A stretch of 64,000 bases of DNA, taken from NCBI RefSeq assembly GCF_964275005.1, contig NC_092699.1, positions 18,590,901-18,654,900 on the forward strand, read 5' to 3'. A program made the position numbers and the translations under genes. The stretch is from Diadema setosum. Lineage: Eukaryota; Echinodermata; Echinoidea; Diadematoida; Diadematidae. Positions 12,801 to 27,200 of the stretch are shown here, in pieces. Positions within the stretch are counted from its first letter, which is position 1. Each line of letters starts with the position of its first letter. The notes under the pieces are model-generated. The model ran no database searches. It saw only the letters and a program-made list of their open reading frames with translations, and was not told where the DNA came from.

Positions 12801-15800
12801 CACATCATGCCGTACATAAACCTAGTTTCACATCATGCAGTACATAAACCTAGTTTCACATCATGCAGTACATAAACCAACAGGTCCATGTTTAGATTTG
12901 TGAGAAGCCCAAAATAGATTACACTGAACAAGGATGATGGCATAGTAGTTTAACCAGAATACATGAGTGGGGGCTCGTCATAAGAATGCATGAGTGGGGG
13001 CTCGTCATAAGAATGCATGAGCAGGAGGTTCACATATTTTAAAAATGTACCAATGTACTTCTATTACAATAACACTTGCTTAACGTGGTCACTTGTGTAA
13101 AATTTATGCATGCTTTCTTCTGTTGTGATTCCTTGAGCCCCCACTCATGAATTCTTAAGGTGAAGCATCCTTGTTCATTGTGATTTGTTAAAGTTGTTGA
13201 AAACCTCCTCATTTAAATCCTCATCCCAACTGAAATTAATTCTTAACCTCTGTACCCAGTATACCCTATTTATAGTTGTTCAAATGAAAAAGTCTGAATA
13301 TCAGCTGGAATTGTCCTTTTTTAATTGCACTTGAGCTTTAGCTACTTTGGCCATATCTACCTCTAAAGATACTTATCTGAACTATATTGATGTACGTTGT
13401 ACATGAAGAATTGGCTTCTTGTGGTCTTTAATACCCTTAAAATTCAAGCAATTTTTACCAGATGCTTGATCTGTGTAAGATTAAATTTCAGATAGGCCTG
13501 CATGCATGGGACTATATACAGCATTTTATCAGATACTCAAACTAGAAATGTCGCTATGGCGACTGATGCCTCCGCCATAATGCATGATCCTCCCAATAGG
13601 CGTATAGTACAATGTCTTCACAATGTGTGATCCATGACAGTTTCACATTACTGGCAAAATATTGAAATGACATGTTTGTCAGAAATGTCTTGAACTGGGT
13701 TTGCTTAATTTTCTAAGAGTGCAGGTACACATATTTGGGGAATTTTGTGGAAGTTTATGCATTGAGTAATTTCCAAGGTATGAAGAAAGAGTGTACTGGT
13801 ACAAAATAGATTTATTTTTTTTTCTTGGGGGGGGGGGGGGGGGGCTGTGAAACCTGGCCTTTGACCCTTAACCTTTGACCTTCTGGCTAGAAATTTCCCG
13901 GAGAATCTCCATTAGGTAATGCATGTATTAAGTTTTGAAACTAATAATGCAAGCATTGCATATACTAGTATATGAGGGAAATAGTAAAATTTTGAGGAGT
14001 TGACCTTGACCTTTGACCCCTGACTATTGACCCATGACCCTAAATTCCCTAGATAATCCCTGCCAGACAGTACATGCGTATGTACCAAGTTCCATACACG
14101 AAGATACATTGAACCATTTGCGAGAAAACCTTTTGACCTTTGACCTTATGACATGAAACTCTCTCTGGAAAATCTTTACGCAGTAGTACATGTCCACACC
14201 AAGTTTCAAGAAAATACCTTCGGGCATTGCATAGATATGGGGGAAATTGCAACATTTGTAGCATTTGACCTTGACCTTTGACCTCTTGCCAATGTCACTA
14301 AAATCTACTCAACTAATTGTCCCATCATACATCATCCCTGGACCAAGTTTGGTGAAAGCTGCTTCATCCAGTTTTGCATTATCACATAAACAGATAAATT
14401 TTAGGATTTGACCTTGATCTTCTTCTTCTTTTTTTGGTTAAGTATGCCTCCTTCAATAGCCTGAAGATTCTTGCAGACTGGTGCTATTTACATTATAATA
14501 CAATTTATTTACAGATATTTACAAGCACATAGAAAATTTGACGAAAACAACTAGCCACTGTGATCAACCGTTAGACGGTTTCGAAATGATCCCACAGATG
14601 GCGCAGAAACAATGTCTGACGACAGGGAATTCCAGTTCCTTACAGTTCTTGGGAAGAACGAATGGCGATGCGATTCAGTTCTCGAATATGGTACCTGATA
14701 GGAGTGTGGTTGCGAGGCTCTCGTTAACTGAGTAGCCTGTTTGATAATACAATGTATACCGTTTGACCGTTGACCTCTGTCCGATTTCACTGAAAAACTA
14801 ATCAAGTAATTGTCCTATCATACATCATCCTCCAACAAAGTTTGGTGAAATTTGCTCCATCCAGTCTTGAGTTATCGCGTAAACGGATACAATTTCATGA
14901 TTTGACCTTGACCTTTGACCTTTCGCCAATTTCACCCAAAATCTAATCAAATAATTGCCCCATCATACTTCATACTTGGACCAAGTTTGGTAAAATTCCA
15001 GCAAATATTACTCAAGTTATCGCGTAAACGAAAGCGGACGGACGGACGGACGTACGGACGGACAACCCAACTAGAAATGTCGCTTTGGCGACTGGTATGC
15101 CTCCGCCATAATGCATGATTTTCCCAATAGGTCTAGATAGTACATGTGGACAATGTGTGATTACATTTTCACAAAATTGGCAAAATATTGAAATGACAAG
15201 TTTGTCACAAATGTGTTGAAAGTTCACCTTCCTTGACCTAGGTTTAATTGGATGAATAGGAGAGCATGTATCTAGGGATTTAAGGACTTTAACTTGACTT
15301 TGACCCATTCATACATTTAGGCATTGAGTAATTTTCAAGGTACAGGTGTGGAGAAAAAGTGCAATTTCTGAATTGAATAGTAAATTGTTACCATTTTCAT
15401 CTGGCCTTTGACCCTAAAATTCATAAGATAATCACTTCCAGGTAGAACATGCATAATATGTACTAAGTTTCAAGATAACTTGAGCCACTTCGAGATATGG
15501 AGGAAAAAGTTAGTTCAGCACTTTCACTTGATCTTTGACCTTTTGACCTTTGAGGCAAAAAAAGAAGAAAAAAAAAAGCTTTCCAGAGAATTTCTATTAG
15601 GTTACACATGCATACACCAAGTGTAAAAAAATAATAACCCTGCTGGCATTGCATAAATATGAGGGAAATAGTAAAATTTTGAAGTGTTGCACTTGACCTT
15701 TGACCCCTGACCTTTGACCCCATGAACCCTACATTCTCTAGATAATCACTTCCAGTCAGTACATGTATATACTATGTTCCATGAAGATACCTTGAACAAT

Positions 15801-18215
15801 TTTCCAAGGCACGGAGAAAAAAAAGAAGTTTTGATATTTTTACTTGACCTTTTGACCTTTGACCTCATGACCCAAACTTTCACCAGAGAATCTTAATTGG
15901 GTAATACATGTATACACTAAGTTTCAAGAAAATATCTTCAGGCATTCAATAGATATGGCGAAAATAGTGAAATTTCATGCATTTGACCCTGACCTTTTGA
16001 CCTTTGACCTTTGACCTCATGACGCAAACTTTCACCAGAGAATCTTAATTGGGTAATACATGTATACACTAAGTTTCAAGAAAATATCTTCAGGCATTCA
16101 ATAGATATGGTGGAAAAAGTGAAATTTTATGTATTTGACCTTGACCTTTTGACCTTTGACCTTGAGCATGTGCACCCAAAAGTTGATAGGCACAACTTCA
16201 CCCCCTAATACACATACATGCCAAGTTTCATTAGGATACCTCAACAGGTTTTGATAGCTACCTTGTCCACAAAATTCATTACGGACGGACGGAAGGACGG
16301 ACGGACGGACGGACGGACGGACGGACGGACGGACGGACGGAAGGACGGACAGACGGACGGACGGACGGACAACCCGAAAACATAATGCCTCCGGCACCAC
16401 TTCGTGGCGGAGGCATAAAAACATAATGCCTCCGGCACCACTTCATGGCGGAGGCATAAAAATCTTACCACTTAGGCCCTATCATTCTTCTGTGATGATA
16501 CTTACAATGCAACTGAATTGCAGTGCAAAACCTCATGCTGTTTTAGAATTAAATTACCAAAGAAACATGAGAAAATAACTGGAAAGCCGGAATTGGCAGA
16601 CAGTGTGAGTACCGTCGTTTAGGGAAGAAGGTGCAAATCTGAATTTATTCATACCCATTTTCTCACATCACTTCTTACATATTATCCCTCTCCTCCTTTT
16701 TCTCCTTCTCTTTCTTTCTTTCTTTCTCTCTCTCTCTCTCTTCATCTAAAAATATTGGCATCATATATATAATATATATATGCTAGGGTTTTTTTTTCTT
16801 TCTTTCAAGTGGAAGGTTAATGATATGTTGTTCTCACTGTCAGCATCAAAATATCTTGGCAATTTTCCAAGGGATGCGCACTCTTTCCTGCGAAAGGAAA
16901 TGGGCCATATTGTTTTTGTCGATTGCCCTTTGAGATATGAGGAACCAGAAGAAAAAAATGAAACAAAAACTGAGAACTCACAGCCTGTAGTCACACGACA
17001 AGAAAGCATAATGCTGCTTGTGAATAATTATAGCAGTTGCCTTACAACCTGGAAGCATTTGGGCATTTCTTGTAGTAGTAGTAGTACGTACAACTTTCAT
17101 CTAGATCACTGCACAGAATTATTATTCTTCAAAAGGTAAGTTTGTAGACTTCATTTTCTTGTAAATTGGTCCCATAAATGATATAGTGTAATGTAACCAT
17201 ACTTGAAAAGAAAAGAGATTTATTTTTCTGGTATCACATTGCAATTTGGGATGCATTTTCTTATTCCACTGCTACACAAACTACATTTCATGTAGTAGTA
17301 GTTTTTTTTTTTTTTCCATGGAAGTGTACAGGATACCATTTGAAATGCATGTACACGTGTATTATTCATCACCTGATATTGCTTATCAAATTTGAATCGG
17401 AAAATTATTCCCTGTGGTACACCACAATAATATAGGCCTTACAATTGGTGTCATTATTTTCATGGGTCGGATCCCACAAAGTACAGGTCAAGCAATATCC
17501 AGAGTCTTGCTGTCTTGAGCCCTGCAAAAATATGCCATCCTTCCAGCAGGGATGAGTGCTGTTGTTTTCATTTTAAACTTTGATGTAGAGGGTGCAGGAA
17601 AGTAATACTAGTAATTCAGATCACACAGGGTAAGTGTAGCCTTCAAAACAAAAGTTCTAAAATTTCATAACTGGTCAAGACAGGTTAGGCAAGAACCGCA
17701 GGATATGAATGAAGGAAATTTGAAGGAAGGAGATTTGAGAGTCCATATTCACAGTACTGTAGGATTTGTGAATTTGAGCTCTTGGCCTATTTGCTAGAAT
17801 TAACACCATGTTCTGTGTAATGCCAAAGGTAGATTTTGTACTGGTAGTTTTCTCTCTTTTTCTTTTATTGTCATAAAAGCTGTAAAAATCACCTTGGTAT
17901 CAGAAATTAACTTAAAGGGAAGCTGTCCAATATCTAAATTTGTTTTTGCAGCATTTGTACATTCTACAATGAAGTACAGGACTGGCTTTAACATCCATGG
18001 GTAAAGTGAAGTAATGGTGGCTTTGTGTTGTAAAGGAAGGCAGATTGCCTGTCTTTTTTTTTTTCCACCACGGTTTATCTGCAAATCATTATGAACTTTG
18101 AACATGTTCTTCCATGTGCATTTTGCTATGATGTGAAACAAATTGGAGAAGTAGTATATTCTGAGAGTTTGTTTTACTAGCTGAGAGCTATGCATGAAAG
18201 CAAAATTTACTAACC

Positions 18216-18246
<31 letters not shown>

Positions 18247-21200
18247 TTGCCATGTGTACCTGCAGAGCATCACTCATGCTCTTCTATTTGTGACTTTCTC
18301 TACGTCATTTGCAGGGCAGTAGCACAAACCAGAAGACCAGCACAGCATTCCCCTACAGGAACTGTTTGGTTTTGGCATTTTGTTTGTTTGCTTGTTTTTT
18401 ATTTTAATGAACTACTAGTGGATGCACCAACACACACAGATATCATGGCATTCTGGATTATTTCAACTGGATTATTTTTAGTGATCACTATCCTAACTCT
18501 GGCATCTACAAATATCAAGACAACTGGAAGCACAAGACTGCCTATCCTACAAAATCAAAAGTGTCAACTACAGAGAACTGCTACAGGGATGACAGCTGAC
18601 TGCAGGTTCCTTGGTCTCACTGAAATCCCTAAGGATCTTCCAGTCGATGTCACAGAACTTGACGTGGGCTACAATGACATAACAACCCTCTACAATGACT
18701 CCTTCACTGGATTTCCTGCACTGACAACTTTGCAAGCCAGTTTCAATTATATGGTTCACATTGAGGTTGCTGCTTTCTACACTATGCCAGATCTACAGGA
18801 ATTAGTACTCAATCATAATGCTCTACAGGACCTGGCTGACAACTTGTTTCTTTGTGCTCCAAAACTGAAACTATTAGATATATCCTACAATTCGTTTTTT
18901 TCTTTTCCAAACAAAGCTCTTCATTCACTAAGTCACCTGACAATACTTCAGGTCGGACACAACTATATTAACACAGTAGATGTTACTGGTATCAAAAGTT
19001 CTAAATTGTCTTTGTTAGATCTATCCGAAAATAACTTATCTGTCATTGAGCAAGACAATTTCCATCCACTTAAAGATATGAGCATAGCCCAGTTCATGCT
19101 GAAAGGCAACAAAATCAAAGTCTTACAAGATCAGGTGTTCATGTACCTCAACAATGTAAGACATATTGATCTTGCCGCTAATGTTATTGAAGAGTTTAGC
19201 CTGATGCCTTTTCTTGGAATGGTTAATCTTCAAACTCTCTCTATTACATACAACAACATATCAACTATCAAGCCTTTACCCAGCCAATTTAAGACCATTA
19301 TGTCTAGATTGGGTATTGTTCAGCTACACTTGGAAGGAAATGGAATCAGAACCATTCCACCATATGCATTCACTGGCCTAGATAAACTTCAGACACTTGA
19401 TTTACACCAAAGCAGAGTGGTTGATATTCTTGAACATGCTTTTGCTGGTCTTGGTTCCTTGAAGAAACTTGTCTTAAATAATAATTTAATTGAGAATTGC
19501 CCTTTGGAAAGTTTCAGGATATTACCTAGTCTCCAGACACTCCAATTAACCAACAACAGACTGACAAGTGTATCACAATTTAGTGGGATCAAAACTTTAA
19601 AAACCTTGCACCTTCGCATTAACAAGATTGAAAAGCTTGACTTGGATGCTTGGGATTTATCTTCACTAGAGTCTCTGGACCTTTCCAGCAATAAACTGCC
19701 AAGATTGGAAAGAAATTCCTTCGAAGGCTTACAGAAACTGAACAGTCTCAGTCTCTCCCAAAACCCAATCAAAATAATCAAGAACAATGCATTGCATGGG
19801 GTAGACAACCTTCAAAGCCTAGACCTGTCAGAACTTAGTGACCCACTTGGTTCATTTTCAACTCCTTTTGCACAACTAGGACAACTCAAGAATCTAAATC
19901 TGGCAGGCACCACTTTGAATGCCAACGGTCAAACATTTACAGGCCTAAATTCCTTGCAAGTACTTTCTCTAAAAACAGCATCACTGACCAAAAATGATGT
20001 ATGGGATCCTAAGAAAAATACTTCTGCTTTCTCTATGCTACTGAAACTGAAGACTCTTTTACTGAGTGGGAATGTCCTAGATGACATGCATTCTGAAACT
20101 TTTTCAAATATGACTGCTCTGACAAAATTGGCACTCGATGACTGTGATATTACATACCTACATCCTGATATATTTAGCAATCTCACCTCACTGCAATATC
20201 TCTTTCTCCATGACAATAAGATAAAGAAATTGGACCCTCATCATTTCATAAACCTGATCTCCGTTATTGGTATTAAATTACAACACAATGAAATTGCAGA
20301 AATTGATACAAATCTTTTATCCAACAAGAAAAGATTATCCTACGTATATATAGCATATAATGCTCTTTCAGTAGTAGCAGAGGGCACAGCTCTACCAAAA
20401 TACTTTTTAGACATTTCTGGCAATCCACTTTCTTGTGTCTGCGAGCTGCAGTGGTTTAGAATGTGGATAGATAAGAGTAATGTAATACTGATGAGACCAA
20501 ATCAGACTGTATGTTCCAAGTCATCTCTTGATGGTCTGCAAGGAAAGCCGCTGTTGAGTTTTGACCCAAAACACAAGTGTGGCCCAGATGTCATGCTGTA
20601 CATAAGCATTGTGTTCATTTTTTTGGGCCTCTTTCTAGGTGTAGTAATGTCCTACAACAAACGATGGTGGCTCCAGTACAAACTGTTTCATCTTAAATTA
20701 CTTCTTATTGGTTATGAGGAGATTGAAGATGCTAGGAAACACACTGACTATCACTATGATATAAACATAATTTTTTATGATGATGACTTAGAGTGGGTAG
20801 AGCAAGTTTTGAAGCCTGGCATAGAGGAAAAGTTGCCCGATTTGAATAGATTTGTCTGTGGTGACGATGACCTACCACTTGGAATGTACTACATGGATGC
20901 TGTTATTTATGTCATTGAAAACAGTTATAAGACAATAGTTGTTGTGAGTGAAGCAGCAGTTACCAATCACAATTTTATTACCAAATTGAGACATGTTGTG
21001 GACAATATGAATGAAGAGGAGGTGGAAAAAGCTATTCTAGTATTTGTGAAAGATCTTCCTAACAATTTACCTTACTTGGTACGACTCTTTCTCAGTGAAA
21101 ACAAGCCATACATACTGTGGAATGAAGACATGTATGGGCAACAATTATTCTGGGATAAGTTATTGAAAAATATCAGCATCAACAGAAGAATGAATGATCT

Positions 21201-24200
21201 CATGCCCATCTAATATGATAGTTCATGCAAATGGCATTCTTGAAAACTTCATTTTCATATGAAAATTGGCAGAATATAAACTTGATGTAAGAAGAGCAGT
21301 TGAAATATTAGTCAATATGTAGCCTTTATATAGACATTGGAACCAATTGTTTAAGTGGTTCTTAAGATGAATCATACACTTGGATACATGGCCCTCATTT
21401 GAATAAGTGGTAAAGAGAGACAAACTTGGGGTCGGAAGAATTGATAACCAGTACCAAGCATGAGCTATCTGCCACAAAAGACAATGAGCCATTTTATGAA
21501 ATTGGTGACAAAGAGATTCATGAGAAATTACAGAACCCGTTTGCATGGCAAGATGGTTGTATTCAATTTATGTGGATTATGAAATTTGATATGTCTTGTC
21601 ACAATCTACCTGGGTAAAGAGTTTTTTGGAGCCATTTCATGTAAGTGGAAGGCGTAGTCCATTATGGACATAAGAACATGTGAGTAGAAGTCGAAAGTAG
21701 AGGAACAGGTTAAGTACATTCCAATCAGAACTGAAAAAGTTATGACTTCTTGATGTTGTGATCAATCTAGCAAAAACTGCCAACTCGTGATATAGAATGT
21801 GAACTCATTTTTCATTTGCCCTGTGCAGAAATTCTGTAAGATCTTTCTGTTTTCGTTTCTTTTTCATTATTGATGATGGAATATAAGAATTGTATATTTT
21901 CCATGCAGGGATTCTATGGAATAATATTTACAATGATTTATTGATGGTGCATACTACAATTAAAAATTTACTTGATGTGAAAAATGAAAATCCTTATTCT
22001 ATAGTAAAGATCAAATGGGATGTGAGCTCACATGTGACATCATGGAATTGCCGATTCATGTTTGACTGCTCACGCCAAAAATATCATAACTTTCATTATT
22101 TTTATCCGAATTTGCTGAAACTTTCACTGTCTTGTTGCTCTAGGTTTTCTACTTTTCACATAGACTACTTTTCTGTGTGGAATTCCCCTTTTGATGAGAT
22201 AAAAGAATGTCTGGAATATGTTGTGCTTTCTTTGTATATTCAGCAAAATGACTACAATTGTAAAGTTGATGTCAGTAAAAAGTCTAAGAATATGATTAAA
22301 TACAGAGTTGTGAGTGCATCTGGTAATGTAATAGACAGAGGATGGTCTGCTTGTTAACATTGGTGCATTATGCATCAGTGTAAATTATGACTCATATGTA
22401 CCAAATGGCTTAATTCACAGACTTGATATTCCATTGTAGTCGATTCATTACATAGCCCACTGTCTACAGTATCTCCATCAACTTGAAAACATAATTGATA
22501 TCATGAAAACACATTTGATTTGTTTAGCTTACATATCATGTGTCAGTTCCTAATAATGAGCCAAAAAGAAAACCATTTTGCAGGGCCTCGCATGAATTGC
22601 CCATATCACTTTATACATGACAGTGTGTTGCAGCTGGTTTCTTAACGATGTTTTCACTGCCCTTTATGGGATGGTATAGTTTCGGTTGCGGTGAGAATTT
22701 TTGTGAGATACATGTTCTTGGAAACCACTGTATGGAAACGTTACAAAGCATACAATTCTAAGAGGAATTAAAAAGTTTGTTTGAGTAAATCGGTTTTGAA
22801 ATAGCTAAGACATCCAAAAACAAAGTAAAAGAAAGCGATCCTATAATAAAAGGTGGGTCCCACTTTCTGTTAGGATTGCTTTGTTTTGGATATCTCAGCC
22901 ACCTCAAATCCGATTCTCGTCAAATTAACTTTGAATTCATCATAGAATTATATGCTCTTTCATATTTCGTAGGGGGGTTCTGATTATCTCAGAAAATTAT
23001 CCAAAAAAAAAAAAAAAAAAACCGTTGGAAGCCTCAAGCCTCATCTCAACCAAAACTGTAATTACAGTTGAAGCTAATCATGCATTTAATATCAACTAAA
23101 GTGATATGGTACATAATTTTCAGGCAAAATGAAAGATACATGGGCAATGTAGCCTGAGCTTTTATTGATTTTTTTTTACCACTTAAACTTGGCCCAGCAG
23201 AGTGACAATGAAATTTTCTAATACTTGCAATCTTATTACAGGTATACGTCATAATTACTCTCGTAGATATACAAGGCCTGACACTAACTTCTTTTCTGGT
23301 ATCCTATTAGGGCCACTAAAATCTATGAATGTGACATTTTGGTGGCCCAAAACAAGAGGAAATATAAAAATTTGTTTTGTATTTTACCTTCCTGATAGGG
23401 CCATCACAACTTTTTTTTTTATTTGGTAGCCCAACATCATTTTCTAGTGACCCGGGGCCATTGCTATTTTGACCCAGTCCTGATATATATAGTTACCTGA
23501 ACATGGTCTAGCATTTTTCTGGGGTTTAAGGCACTATTACTCATCTTGTCTAAATTCTCAATCACTAATCGTTTATTGTGGACAGTTTATCATGTTTTCT
23601 AGTTAAGATTTACACTTACTTTGCAACAAAGAAGCATTTGCATAAAAACCTTCATCATGATTTCTCTCTATAAATCAGCTGATATCATATCATCACAATA
23701 CACTGTAATCTGAATGTAACAGCTGCATTTTTTTTTTATTTTTTGTCAAATTATGTCACTTTAGGATGTTACCCATTTTGGAATAGAAACAAACTGTATG
23801 TTTAAGCATTGCCATGGATTATTGTAAATTATCTCTATTTGGCCTGCAGGCTGCTATGGCAACGTTTTTAAAAACCATCAACAATGAGAAATTATTAGAT
23901 AAAATAAGTAAATAAATAACTATGTACGCAAAAAGTATAGAAATAAGAGTGTTAACATGTATGTTTGTTACAAACATGATGGTTGGGCAAATTTCAATAC
24001 TGAGTACTATGTGGAGACCATGCATATTCCATGGCTCTATCAGATATACGCAATTTGTTCGGTAAAGAAATGTGGAAAAGGATCCACCGATCTGGTATTA
24101 CTATGCCACAGTCTACCTTTTGTATGCTATCTTGTTTTACAAATGTGCAAATGTGCATTTGCTGAGTAACATATATTGGCAATTTCATTTCATTCATTTT

Positions 24201-27200
24201 ATTTTATTTCCCACAAAAGTATAAACTGCAATACATTTGCATATATGCATATGAAATCAATGCAGCTCATTTTTTTTTTTCTTGTAATAAAGAAAACATA
24301 GTTTCAGAGAATGCAATCATGATAGGCAAACTGTAACTGAATTGTATCAAGGAAAAGTTGCCGGAAATGGAAGGAACTGCTGATAATTTCATATCTTTAT
24401 GGAGTACTTATTATTTTAGTATATCATGAAATGCATGAATTTATTCAACAGATAAGTTGAAGGAAGATGTGGCTTATACAGCTCCATTCTTCGAAATTGA
24501 TTTGTATATTTTTTTTTTATTGGTCAAGACATTCTGCTTGAATTTTCACACCCATGAATTTTGGGAACTGCACTTTTACAAGAAAGCTTTTATGTAGGCC
24601 CCATCATATTTCTGTTACTTCACTGCAACACATTTGTACTGTGATATGACCATTGACATTTGTGTCCAGTATATTCTTTTTCTGTGTATTAATTTGTATT
24701 CTTTGTTGTTCCAGTGTCAATGAATTTGTAATCCCTGTGACAAATATGGAAATATGAAATAAATCTGATTAATTTTGCTGCAATGCAAAGTGGCAGTGTA
24801 AAAATTATTGTTCTGTAAGGGCTGAAGTGTCCAAATAAGCTCAATATATCCCTTTCTATTTCTGACAATCAAGAAAAAAATATATATGTAATAACCATGG
24901 TATACCGTGAGGCAAAATTTCAGTACTTCAAATTTATCACAGTGCAGCCAAAACTACTAATCAGCATTCAGGCACTTAAGGGCAACCACATTTCACAACC
25001 AGCAATCAAATTCGGCACAGAGGAACCAAATTTGTAAATTGGCATACAAATTTGTACACAGAGCAATCAACTTTGTTCTTGAAGCATTCAATTTTGCCAT
25101 AGGGCATTCATTCATACTATTTGTGCACAAGTCATTTTGTATTCTGTGTATATTCCTATTTTTATGGCTTTTTCATGTTTATGACTCCTTCCACTTAATG
25201 ATTTTCACTTTTCAATTAGGGGATCATCCATGTCATTGTCTATAATAGGTTGCCAAATAGAGATATTCATCGGATCTCCCCCCCCCCCCTTTCCAAAAAA
25301 AAAAAAAAAAAGTTTATTAGAAACTGTAGTAACTTTAGTAACTTCCATGGCCACCTCGCATACAGTTAACAATCAATGGGTGAAACAAATTGTAATTATG
25401 ATACATCATAGTGTGATACTTACTGGCCCAGGACATTCACCTCCATCATATTTCTGAATGTTTGCAAGCTTGACCCACATTCGTGTGACACGCTTGTCCA
25501 AGAACACAACATGATAGTCAGTCTGAAATAAAGATGGCAGCAAAGCATTTGAAAAAAAAAATATTAGATTTTCACTTCTGAAATTTCGGCAAGATAATAA
25601 TACCATTCCTCCCCTTACAAGAATCATAATTCATGGGTAGAACATCAAGAAGATTGTATACATTTTCTTATATCTGTAATTAATGGTAACATATCACATT
25701 AAAAATGTATGCCATTTTTTAAAAAGATTATGTCTTGCTGACCTCATACTTACAGAAATACATACAAATAGGATCATATTATGTCATTTCTCTTTCCAAC
25801 ACAGCCCTTTAATCTCTTCTTCAAAGTTCAAATTTGTGCGAATGAAGTCCATTCTTCTTGTTATTATGACAAAAGTAATGAATAATTTGATGATTTCAAA
25901 TTGAAATGTGGCATAAAAAGAACGAATACTGTAATAGCAAATGAAATTCAGCCAAGATCAAAAGGTTTTGTCAAATATTCACTGTGACCCAAACCCTTTC
26001 AACCACTGGCTGACTGGTGTCAATCCTATCACCATGTATTCAAACACCAATTCATCATAACATATGCCCAATCAATTGCACTATATATTAGCCTGTTTAT
26101 TAGCATGATGTTTAGTTGAAAGATGAGTAAAAATGTGTTTATTTTCTCTCTTGGAAAAGCAGATAGGGTTGAAGCTATGCATCAATCAAGACAGTCAAAT
26201 ATTTTTTAACTGCTACAAGGAAAGGATCCACGTGACTCAACTGAATTATCTGAATTGGAAACATTTTATATGAGGAGATAAAAACATATACATTTGTAAT
26301 TTTTAATTCTTCCTGCAGGATAGTAGGATTTTGTCTGGTGCCTGTATATCATTGGGTTTTTTTTTTTTCTCTCTCTCTTCTTCTTCCTTCAAGCGAGTAT
26401 CAAGTCTGGGAAATTCATGATATAGATCCAATGAAGATCCATGAATTTTGTTACTGATGATAATTATACTCACAACATAGTCTGAGATGGGATCACGATA
26501 AAGAAACAGTTCTGTGTCAGGGTCTTCTTCAACCATAGCTGGCCACCTAAATTTGAAAAGAAGCTCTAAAATGTTTGTTTGTTTGTTTGTTTGTTTGTTT
26601 ATTTTCTCATGCCACTACTCTATCTTGAACATGCACAAGGCTATTACCAAATACAGTCTAAACATGAAATGATACAAATGACGCAAAAATTTGAAGGCGT
26701 TGTGTGGATCAGGCAACTGATGAGGTAGATCAATGGTGAGTGGTAATGTCAAACAAAAATGCAGATGACTACATTGACACAGCAACCTGACCATTACTGA
26801 ATTTATCAGATAGGCCACATTCAGATGTGATGCCTATCATATGATCATAAGATATAGAAAACTTAAACACAGCAATTTGAGCATTACTGGATATATCAGA
26901 TAGGCCACATTCAGATGTGATAATAACACTGGCTATCATCATTAATTGTAAGATATGTAGGTGACATCGAAAATGTTTACTGCTTAGCACATACAGTAAC
27001 AACAACTAATTCATGGTATGGCTGTGTACAAGACATGATGCTTGTTATATGCTAATGTAGTAATAAATCTTATAATTGTTATATGAAGCTTCTAGAAATA
27101 AAAAGCAGAATGAAAATTACTTGCATAATGGCATTTCCATGGTAAAAGGGTACTTTTCAATGATGTTCGTTTATTTTCTGTTTCCAATGTGCATTGCACC

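Noticed and set aside
13541..16461. Coding tandem repeats in the DR1-rich element
   Set aside because: The unit length of about 140 bp is not kept in any one frame, and stops occur in every frame across units.
18247..18444. Longer N-terminus of the Toll-like receptor from the ATG at 18247
   Set aside because: The added 66 residues are not signal-peptide-like at their start and cross a probable splice acceptor (18306-18314). The ATG at 18445 opens a clear signal peptide.
21890..22357. 155-codon plus-strand frame after the Toll-like receptor
   Set aside because: Contains phrases of the palindromic MITE families and no protein domain.
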